DNA of 64,000 nucleotides from Zymoseptoria tritici IPO323 (taxonomy: Eukaryota > Ascomycota > Dothideomycetes > Mycosphaerellales > Mycosphaerellaceae). A program made the translations under genes and the position numbers. Positions 55,700 through 64,000 of the stretch are shown here, one piece after another. The stretch spans positions 62,001 to 126,000 of the forward strand of contig NC_018215.1 in assembly GCF_000219625.1 (NCBI RefSeq), read 5' to 3'. Position 1 is the first letter of the stretch. Every line of letters begins with the position of its first letter. The notes beneath the pieces are model-generated. The model made no database searches and had not been told where the DNA came from. It saw only the letters and a list, made by a program, of their open reading frames with translations.

Positions 55700-56960
55700 C
55701 TATTAAATATAACAACATGCACCGCCGCGAGCCTTATACGCCCTTAGACTACCTTATACGCCTTCCCCTCGACCGCCTCCTATTAGACGTCCTGTCGAAA
55801 CCCCTCTAGATATACCTCTACCGTCGGCGGCGCGCACTTAAACATATTCGAGATAGGGTTATAAAAGCCGGCTTTATATCTTATGTAGTACACGCTATTC
55901 TATAGTAATAACGATATAAAGTAGTACGCCGAGACCGGTTAGCAAGAGCTCCGCAACAACTAGCCGATATTAGGGTACGTAAAGAGCTTAAAGTTGTCCC
56001 TAAAGGCTATCTTAACACTAATCCGAGCCTATAAGTAGAAGAAGTTAGCTCGGCTCTAAGCGTCTAAGAGGTAATAATAGTTACCGGCAATAGCTCTAAA
56101 TAGATCGATAATAGTATAACAGCTATAGTAAGCGCTGTCGCTATACAGATATAGCTTACGCTTATCCTCCGGCCGTTCTTCGAAGATTCCTCGCAGCCGT
56201 TCGAGTACCCTAGAGTCGTAGTATACCTGCTAGTCGTTCGTAGCTCTAAGGAAGGGCAATAAGGCATAAACGACTAAACTATCCGGTGTTGTTATACACT
56301 AGAGCTTCTTACTATTGCCCCTATAGTAACTACTGTAGGTATCTAGCTATGTCTAATAATCCTTAGGCCTTACGAAGTAGAAGAACGTGCTATCTACGAA
56401 CCCCTAAACACGTCTACCGCTATAGCCGGCGTTGCTAACCTTCCTTATATACCGCTCTAGTGTGTTAAGGTTATCTAGCGCTAGCTACTAATAGATTATA
56501 GCTCCGAACTTCTTATATAATAGCTCGATAGTGCTATTAAATACCTGCGATATCTACGCATAAGAACGGCTATATCTAAGGCCGTAATACCTCCCTAGAT
56601 ACGATAAGCGATAGTACATAAGATGCAGAGCTTGCAATAGTGTTGCTACGTAATAGTACCTGCCCTTAGCGTCGCTCCGGAAGCGTAGTTATTTATAGCT
56701 AAGGAGCAATAGTGCTAGCCTTAACAGCTGTTCCTTAGTAAACCGAGTCTCTAGCCGTACGTTATTGTCGTGCTTAAGGTCTATATTCTACTCGAAGTGT
56801 AGGTATTTGTAACTAATCTAGTCTCTAGCTATTCGAGGTGCCCTTATACTACGCTATGCTTCTACTAGCTCTAGCTCTTCTTGTTTACCGAGGACGATTA
56901 ACAGCATAATAGTAAGCATCTACTTCCGCCGTAGAGCGTCGCGTTGTAGAAGGAGCGAAT
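55700..56960 (-). pseudogene. PIF/Harbinger DDE transposase remnant
   Basis: Minus strand, reading stops as former codons: YVATLLQALHLMYRLSY, SYAQISQVFNSTIELLYKKF, then VDSTFFYFVRPKD with the first Asp, CITTPDSLVVYALLPFL, KLYLYSDSAYYSCYTIIDL with the second Asp, and ARISVKIAFRDNFKLF, where family members have Glu. The GGC-to-AGC change in D-G-T and GAG-to-AAG at the third catalytic residue are G-to-A changes of RIP type. Confidence 0.7.
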
Positions 56961-57170
56961 CTATAGTAGAGCGACATAAACACTACTACGAATACATACT
57001 ATAAACAACACTATAAGGACGACGCGACGACGCGACACGCTATACCGGCACACCACATTAAGCAAGCGTAAACGAGGGTATGAGATTACCGAGGTGCTAA
57101 GGCAATGAACAAGGTTAATATAAGCCGGCTCCGCGAGAACGTCGCTAACCGTGTGTGATTTAGTCCACCT

Positions 57171-57730
57171 TTTCGGTCGACCAGCGATAAACATGGTTTA
57201 TTAGCGGCTCTTCATCGAGGAAGCTGGTATCATGCCGGCTTCAGAAAGCCATATTTCGCCAACATGACGATTGATAGACAGTCGCCTCTCAAATCGGCGG
57301 GATGCTGTTGCGAGGTCGCGGCGAGACGAGACAGACCGGGCCTTTCCATATCGACCCTCCACGTCATTTTCTCCTTTTCCCCTGCGACGCACGACTCGGC
57401 TTGTCGTCAAAGGCAGAGAACAACGACTAGACGAAGACAGCCGGCCGGAGGAAGAATTCAATGACTAAGCGAACCAACACAGCCTCGATTACCATGGTAC
57501 ATCCTGGCAGACTGTCTAAAAAAAGAAAAGACCCATCGATCATGCTCGAAAGGAAGAGTCCGGTGCTTCCGAGACTCGTCATACGCCAGTGCAAGGACCA
57601 ACAAGACGGCAGTAATAATGTGCCCGCTTTCCTTCGCCTTCCCGCTCTCTCTTTTCCCAGTCAAAGAAGAAAACCCAGAGACCACGATTCTACGACCATC
57701 AGAGCAACTCAGTCACGATCAGTTGTCATC
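57171..57730. other. Host flank and promoter of the secreted protein gene
   Basis: Composition returns to host-like at about 57,170-57,200. No other gene seen; this is the presumed promoter of the gene at 57,731. Confidence 0.5.
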
Positions 57731-58060
57731 ATGCAACTCGACTTCACCGTCTTAGGCGCCGCAATTGCGACCCTGTGCTGCCTTATTGGGCCGTCGCTCG
57801 CTCAAGCCAAGACAAAGCCCAACTGCCATGTTTGTCACTGCTGCCATCTTGTGAGACATTACACATGAGCCTTGACTGCCCGGACCTGCACTAACTGAAC
57901 ATAGTATAGTCAAAACGGAGGTCTCATTGGATACGCACACACCGAGACCTTCGGTCCGCCAGACAACCCGACTTATGGTTGCTCTTGCCTTGAAACCGAC
58001 TCGAGGACCGGTCGCGATACCGGTGGATGCGGGTACCCATGCCTGCTGCCCTTCGCTTAG
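57731..58060 (+). CDS. Small secreted cysteine-rich protein, effector candidate
   Basis: Model: exons 57731-57850 and 57905-58060, phase-0 intron GTGAGA...ACTAACTGAACATAG with an ideal branch site; 91 residues. MQLDFTVLGAAIATLCCLIG continuing to PSLAQA is a signal peptide. The mature part of about 65 residues has eight Cys: four in NCHVCHCCH, two in YGCSC and two in GGCGYPC, an even number suited to disulfides. There is no transmembrane segment, GPI signal or known domain. Small, secreted, Cys-rich and alone between two RIPed transposon islands is the classic profile of a fungal effector or apoplastic antimicrobial-type protein; the role is inference. ATG 57731 is chosen because it opens the signal peptide. 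Confidence 0.75.
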
Positions 58061-59576
58061 GACATGGGACATGGTGGAGCAGACTCAGCAGAGTCACTGA
58101 CGGAGGACACGATGGAGGAGAGGGCGGTACAGAACGGAGATTAAAATGGAGCGGTTGGGCGACACTGAAGGAATCAAGCTTGAGTGATGTACCATTGGTT
58201 GGTGGGCGATGTTCACTGTCATTTTATGAAATCTGCTGCCCGGTGGCTATGGAAAGCTTCCATGGGCAGTCACGAAGAACAGCCACATTGGACACTTTAC
58301 ACGCACGCTGCATGGTGTTTCGCTCAAGGCGTGAGTGTCTCGTCGACAGAGCTGAGTCCTGAATACGAAGGATTGTTTACACAACACGCACAACAATGGG
58401 AAAGGCATCGAACCTGGTGTCAAATGGTCCAGCTGCGAAACAACCGTAGCGCTGTGCCTCATTTCATACCATATTTGACCAACTTTTTCCAACCCTCAAC
58501 ACTGCAGTACCCGCACGATCCTCAGTACACATTGCCACACATTTCTCCATCCACCATTGATTCCAACACATTCGGATTGGGTCGCTATACTTCGCGTCAA
58601 TGACAACTTCACGGCTCGACAGGGACCGACCGAGGGACATACCTCAGCATGATTTGCAACAATCAATATTGGCGAGTGACCCGTAGTTACTCCGGGGAGT
58701 ATTTCCGCATTCCGCCTCGAAATTTCGACGGAGATTGCCATGTTGAACATGCATTGGGAGAGTCCGGCCTGGCTAACGTCTGCAAGGAGGAGGTTGGGTT
58801 TCCTAGAAGTTGTCCCCTTGGCTTCTCCTAAATCGGCATAGACTATTGCGCTCGAGATCAGGCATCAAATTAAGGCCTCACGCTAACAGCATCCAGGAAA
58901 CCCAACTTCCTCCTTGCAAGTGTTGCCCCTGCGCCAGAGCAACCACGAAGTGTCCATTGTTGCTGTTCGAGAAGGTCCCGTGGGTTCGATCGAAGTGGCA
59001 ATTGCCCCTATGAGTATTCACAGGTCAATGAAAAGACGATGAAGAGAAGTTTTAGTCATGGTCGTGTCAAGTTCGAAGAGAATACGCCTTTTGGCATGGG
59101 GCGGCATTCGACGGCGTTTGGCGGCTTCCGCATTTTGAGCGCACAACTCAGGGTCTCCAGCAAACTTTCTCTTCCCAACTCCTTGCCAAAAATGATGGTC
59201 ATGCGAGAGCTTTCTGACCATCACTCGAATCGACGCGATAGTCTGATTAGTCTGATTGCGGGATCATCCATTGCGCAGTATATGGTAAACATCAGAATTC
59301 GAAGCGGAGAGACTGATGCGACCACCGATGCAGAGACGGAGAAATTGAATGGCGCGATGCGGCAGCGAAGGTCTGAGCCGAAAGATGGAGGGCAGAACGT
59401 GGCAAGCACGATCGTCGACATGGGCACGAATTGGCGCAGCAGTACCGATGTTGAGCCGCCAGTGTTAACCTGGAACCGCTCGCTTTGGGGCATGGGTACA
59501 GTCACCTTGTGCAGCCGGTCGGACTCCACTTCCACCCCTGTCACGTGCAAGGGCCCTGAACTATCATTTACTAACA
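58061..59576. other. 1.5-kb stretch without a supported gene
   Basis: Host-like composition. Frames at 58,184-58,603 (+), 59,039-59,689 (+) and 59,221-59,577 (-) are open but lack domain-like order, and two of them end in or at the transposon. Contains an inverted repeat described separately. Confidence 0.4.
58781..58918. repeat. 24-bp inverted repeat with 90-bp spacer
   Basis: Arm TGCAAGGAGGAGGTTGGGTTTCCT at 58781-58804 and its complement at 58895-58918 agree at 23 of 24 positions; the mismatch would be a G-U pair in RNA. Confidence 0.9.
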
Positions 59577-60339
59577 CGGGCCGTAATACGAGGCTGTACG
59601 AGATTAAGCGAGCTAATAAGAACGTGTTATTTGACCTTATCTATAATTATAAAGCAAATTTAGGAAAGACTAGACGGCTAAGAATTTAGCTTAACTTCGA
59701 ATACCTACAACTCTATAACTACTATTACTACTATTACGAAACCGTTCCCGTTCGAATTAGCGGCATTAATAGCCTATATAACGACCCTTATAAGTAATTA
59801 CCTTCTCGTACCGCGCCTAAAACGAGCCTATAATCCGACCGATATTATACTCCGTTAAAGCATCCTATGCCTCTTAGATTTGCTCGCGCAACACCTATAG
59901 CGACGACGGCAGGTCGTAGAATCGATTAAGGCGGTATTTTATTATAGCCTAGACGTTCTTAATTAGATTAAGGTCTAGTAAGTTTACTAGCTAGATATCG
60001 AGACTATAAGGGATTCTAAGGCGATCTAGCTTACTACGGAAGGTAGTAGCCTTATAGACTAATGCACCGTCTAGTATAAGTAATAGTAAGAGCGAGGGGT
60101 CCTTAGGGTTAGTAAACGAGATATCTATATTACCGTCGTTAATAGTATCCTCGTCGATAGGCGTTAGGCTTCCGAAGCGGTTTTAATATAGAAGGCGCTC
60201 TCGTCTACGAAGTAGTTAACTTCCGGCCGCGTATCGAGTAACTATTATAGCCGTAACGCGACCTCTACGTTAGTATACTTATACTAAAACCTATATAGCT
60301 CCGGTATTATATAGTCCTTTAGGCTCTAAGCGTTTATCT

Positions 60340-60352
60340 TACTCTAGCTATT
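60340..60352. repeat. Left copy of 13-bp target-site duplication
   Basis: TACTCTAGCTATT, identical to 61161-61173; it flanks the nested retroposon. Confidence 0.9.
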
Positions 60353-61160
60353 GTTTGTTTGTTTGTTTGTTTGTTTGTTCCATTTACGTCCTTTTGGAGT
60401 CTATAACTATGTAGGACGGCCTTGCAAGCAAGGCAGTAGATCTATTTACAATCAAAATTCTTTTAATATTCTTTAACCTTAGGGGAAACCCCGTGCCTAA
60501 GGCAGTGCTAAAGGACTTTAAATAAATGCAAGACAAAGGAAATCAACGAGTGTCGTTGTCTGCAGCTAGGGCTGCAGAATTTTCGCGCTAAGCTTTTTGT
60601 AGAATTTTCAGCGGATCCTTCCGCTTCGCACGCACGCTGCAAATTCGAATGCAAAAGCAGTGCAAAAGTAGTGTAAAATGCCGTGCAGAAGTAGAAAAGC
60701 AGCTGTCTAACTCGCTGCCTTCTCTTATCCTTAATATGCCTTTGTAGAACTGTATGCCGCTTCCAAACGCATATAGCTACGTAGGTTAATCGTAGAGTTG
60801 TGGATTCTACCGACTGTTCTAGCTCTTTAAAGTGCTTCGGTTCGGATTTCGAGGAGGTGCGCGTATAGGGCAGAGTAGACTGCTTCTTCTTCTTCTTCTT
60901 CTTCTTCTTCTCGTTTGTAGCGTAGAGGGCTATTCGTTCGAATCGTGCTGTTGTTCTGTTGTAGCTTGTATTTCGATAGGAGGCATATCTCCAGGTTGTG
61001 TTGTTGTTAATAGGAGGCGTATCTCCAGGTTGTATTGTTGTTGTAAGGGAAGAGGGATCGACGGCCTCTCCAATCCTCCAGAGGAAACTTGGCTCTGCAA
61101 CGACAGTATCGTTGCAGGTTCGTAGCCGGCACCGCGTACAGGTGTTCCTCGTCGCCGACC
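60353..61160 (-). mobile_element. Nested non-LTR (LINE- or SINE-like) retroposon
   Basis: 808 bp flanked by the perfect 13-bp duplication. The plus strand starts with (GTTT)6, so on the minus strand the element ends in a (AAAC)n tail, as many non-LTR elements do. It is less TA-rich than the mariner DNA it sits in, so it inserted later or escaped most RIP. Inside are a CTT run (60,883-60,911) and a 33-34-bp tandem duplication with TCTCCAGGTTGT (60,977-61,043). The minus frame reads in places like protein (FKELEQSVESTTLRLTYVAI), perhaps the C-terminal end of a 5'-truncated LINE ORF. Confidence 0.7.
60977..61043. repeat. 33-34-bp tandem duplication in the retroposon
   Basis: Two adjacent units starting TAGGAGGC(A/G)TATCTCCAGG at 60977 and 61011. 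Confidence 0.85.
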
Positions 61161-61173
61161 TACTCTAGCTATT
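61161..61173. repeat. Right copy of 13-bp target-site duplication
   Basis: TACTCTAGCTATT, identical to 60340-60352. Confidence 0.9.
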
Positions 61174-61690
61174 ATTCTAGAAGATAAGCCTACTCTTCTT
61201 ATTACTACTAACGAAGCTATAGACTAACTACGTCTTTATGCGCTTATACTTAGGCCTAAGATAGTCCGGATTAAACGCCTTATTAGTACGATAAATAACT
61301 AGAAACTTCTACTAACCGCCTTAACTAAACGCCGCTATATTACTAAACTAGAATGTCCGGCCTCGATTTAACTAATTAATATACTACTAGCCGAACTAAG
61401 GCCTTAGATCTAGTCTATTAGCGTTAAGGAATAGCGTACGTCTACCTACTCCTTTGAAGTAACTACGCTCGTTTAGTCTACGGCGAATCGTATTAATTAA
61501 GTAAGCTAAGTCGAGCCGTTTACGGATCTACTTATACGTTACTCTATAACCTTCTACTCTACTAGTTACGTATTCGATAATCCTATTAGCTATAGGGGTA
61601 CTAAACTAACGTAGTCTATAGAATTAACTATATATACCGGCTAGTATCGCTACTTTAGTTATAATACTATATATAGTAGTATAGGGCTAG

Positions 61691-64000
61691 ATAAGGAAGT
61701 CTAACTACGTTAGCTAACTAACGGCTAATAATACTAGCTTCTTATAACTTACTAGCGATATAATATAATATCTATCTAGCTATACGTTTAAGGGTCTTAA
61801 TCTACGTTTAAATAGTATATAAGAGCGTACTATTATAACGTCCTTCTAGTAACGGCGGCTATAATACTAGCTAAGGAGTAACTAGAAGCTCCTATAGAGT
61901 ATTATCTAGCGCTAGCTATAGTAAATAACGACCGAGTAGACTATTAGTAAGTACCGGACGGTAACTCTCGATACGGCGACCGACTATAGCGTTAGTACTA
62001 CTACAACGACTAGTACTAGTACTAGATTTACTAGTATTAGAAGAAAGGAGGTAGATAGCTAGTACGAAGGCGTCGGAGCTACTAGAGCTTAAGAACGAGC
62101 GGTTTAGATTAACGTACGGTATAGTAATAACGAAGATAACGGAAGGGATAGATATACTACTCTATACTAATTCTGCGCCCTATATATATACTACTAGCCT
62201 AGTACCTATCGTCCCTAGTATAGTAGCGTAGTAGAGCTAAATCTCCGTAATCTCTATAGAAGCGCTATTAAAACTAATAGCTCTATATTAATACTACGAA
62301 TTCGCCTTATATATAATAGATTATATACGCTAGCTTAATAGCGATATAAAGCTATTAAACTACTTACTAGCTACTACGTACTAGAGTATACTAAGGTAAG
62401 GTTAGTACCTTCGCTCTACGTACCGACCTTCTAATATCTAGTATATTAGTAATTACTATAGAAGCGAGTATTTAAGAGCCCTTATAGCCGCTTAAACGAG
62501 CTAGCACTATGCCGGCTACTCTTAAACCGAGGATAGTACTATGCCGGTTAATTATACCTCCCTTATAGCTACTATATACTATATTAACCGACAACATAAC
62601 TACTAATCGATCCGACAACGAGCCCTTACAACAGCGACTTAAAACGGCTAGCTACGACCGGCTACGCAATGTAACTGTAGCTTAGATAAAACGAACAAGA
62701 CTAGGTCGACCGTCGTATATACCGACCCGTCTTATATAGTCCTACTACGTTCTAACATAGGTAAAAGTAGGGATAGAACGAACAGAGCTAGGTCGTATAT
62801 ATAGACTATCTTAGGGCCAGTCCGGTAGATAAGTTAAGTAGATTAAACGCTTAGGCTATGTCGTCGGCAATAGACTCGTAATAGTGTTGTTGTTAGTAGT
62901 ATAAGGGGGGAACTTCTAAAGGTTCCGATCTCCCGCGGATAGTAGTAGTGCGGACGTACGGGGTAGCATAGGGGGCAAAAAGGTCGGTAAACTATATAAT
63001 TAGAGTAAAAGGTAGAGGGGCAAAAGAGGTAGTATTAAGTGCTCTATACTATTAGGCCTTGTGTGCGTGTCGAAGGTCCTTCCGGAGGTGCTAGTAGTCG
63101 GTGTCCTAATCCGTAGGTGTCTTCTATAATCCCCCGACCTGTACACGAAGCTAAAGCTAGATATAGACTACACGTAACAATGCGATATTCCCTACTACAT
63201 CTGTCCCCCTCCTATAGTGTCTAACCTAGACACTACAAGAACCTAAACTATACTATTGTGCACGCTTAAAGCGTAAAAACCCTCTAGATCTAGTACTAGC
63301 GTCGTCCTTTTTAACTTGTTGCTAACGTAGACTGTCCCTATCCTCGGGTTTTGCACCTACTACGCATGTCTATCGTATGCATTATAGCTAAAAAGAAACA
63401 AAACAAAAGAAACAACAAAAAGAAAAAAGAACCTTAAAACAAGCGCTAGTATAGAAAACAGCCGCTCCTTATGTCCTGTTCGCACTAAAGGTTTCCTAGA
63501 CCCGATGCGGATTTTAGTCTAGCAAAGGCTATAAACCTATCGCTAAGTACTATCCTCCTACTATATGTCGCGTCTAGGTACGCGCTTACTATCCTTGCCG
63601 ATAAGTAAGTCGGGGACTTCCTAGGGTACTACGATATCTATATCTCCCTACCTAAGTAGCTTACGTTCCCTATCGTCTATATCGTTAGGCGCGACTTTAG
63701 CTAGTAGAGGTTAGTACTTCTAGAAGTCGGTCGGATGCTTGTCCTTAGCGTTATAGTACGATCGGTTACCGAACGTATTCCTCTCCGCGTACTTAATGTC
63801 CTTATAGTTTACCTTTACTCGAGCTATAGTCGCATCTCGCTGCTTCTTAATCTATGCCCTTAGATTAACAATATTAAGGCGTATAAGCTTCTCTAATTCG
63901 ACGACGACTCTAGGGCTCTCCTACTTCTCGTAAGTAACAAGTGTAGTAGCGATATAGTTATTAGGTGTTAACGATATAGCCGTAGGGAAGGCGTAAGGAA
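61691..64000. other. Unassigned RIP-like repetitive DNA to window end
   Basis: TA-rich and stop-dense on all frames. A less mutated patch at 62,880-63,440 (GGGGGGAACTTC, CTCCCGCGG, A-rich run near 63,400) may be an LTR-like or untranslated region. The minus strand from 63,990 down reads Lys/Arg-rich protein-like segments (KKQRDATIARVKVNYKDIKY) without recognised family. Probably part of a larger element beyond the window. Confidence 0.4.

Larger units (their letters stand above)
53461..57170. mobile_element. Decayed PIF/Harbinger element with two convergent genes
   Basis: A plus-strand coiled-coil ORF remnant (about 54,320-55,369) and a minus-strand DDE transposase remnant (about 55,700-56,960) point toward each other. 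PIF/Harbinger elements typically carry a DDE transposase plus a second DNA-binding protein. Both are RIPed. Boundaries are set by composition; no terminal repeat or 3-bp duplication was identified. Confidence 0.68.
59577..61690 (-). mobile_element. Decayed Tc1/mariner-like transposon, interrupted
   Basis: Minus-strand reading through stops gives EVNYFVDESAFYIKTASEA at about 60,165-60,225, the first Asp region, and PYSLDIQLVNLLDLNLIKNV at about 59,950-60,010, a worn form of the family's SPDLNPIEN motif. AIIKYRLNRF follows as in mariner transposases. The N-terminal part continues beyond 61,174, after an 808-bp insertion. RIP-type TpA excess throughout, except in the insertion. Ends approximate. 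Confidence 0.62.

Noticed and set aside
59039..59689. 216-codon plus-strand frame and its 118-codon antisense partner
   Set aside because: The plus frame runs through the mariner boundary into RIPed DNA, and neither frame has family-like motifs.
60832..61125. 97-codon plus-strand frame with a poly-Leu stretch resembling a signal peptide
   Set aside because: The Leu run is only the CTT microsatellite inside the nested retroposon read in one frame; the element's own strand is minus.
24420..64000. CRISPR-like or bacterial-type features
   Set aside because: No spaced identical short repeats; the repeats present are LTRs, tandem duplications and inverted repeats in a spliceosomal-intron genome.

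Overview
The window looks like nuclear DNA of a filamentous ascomycete. Genes carry short (about 40-75 nt) GT-AG introns with CTAAC/CTGAC-like branch sites. The protein set fits a fungus: Nsp1-type nucleoporin, Ubc11/UBE2C, L-arabinitol dehydrogenase, GH43 enzyme, 2EXR proteins and a flocculin-like wall protein. Transposons are riddled with CpA-to-TpA changes, the mark of repeat-induced point mutation (RIP). A plant-associated or saprobic Dothideomycete of the Mycosphaerellales type is my best guess, from overall character only.

Layout. Bases 1-24,100 are gene-dense: two divergent 2EXR genes, UBC11, NSP1, a secreted GH43 glycosidase, an arabinitol/polyol dehydrogenase, bleomycin hydrolase, a cyclase-family hydrolase divergent from a GMC oxidoreductase, a broken aspartic protease, a 1,038-residue repeat-rich surface protein and a fungal membrane protein. 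Bases 24,420-28,010 are a decayed Mutator-like (MULE) element. Bases 28,900-38,200 hold two small lineage-type genes, a 1,084-residue J-domain protein and a small PPxY membrane protein. Bases 38,500-44,855 are one complete but RIP-destroyed Ty1/copia element with both LTRs and a 5-bp target duplication. Bases 45,300-49,300 hold a hypothetical gene, a broken ankyrin-type gene and a GDPD. Bases 49,770-57,170 are a second island with hAT and PIF/Harbinger remnants. A lone 91-residue secreted cysteine-rich protein (57,731-58,060) follows. From 59,577 to the end is a third island: a mariner-like remnant split by a non-LTR-like insertion, then unassigned RIP-like DNA.

How it fits together. GH43 and the arabinitol dehydrogenase are neighbours on opposite strands and could serve release and use of plant polysaccharide sugars. 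The cyclase and GMC genes share one 940-bp promoter region. From about 24 kb rightward genes are fewer, lie between RIPed transposons, and include a pseudogene and an effector-like gene, the gene-sparse compartment known from RIP-active plant-associated fungi. Exon coordinates come from reading splice sites and frames by eye; no alignment was run.
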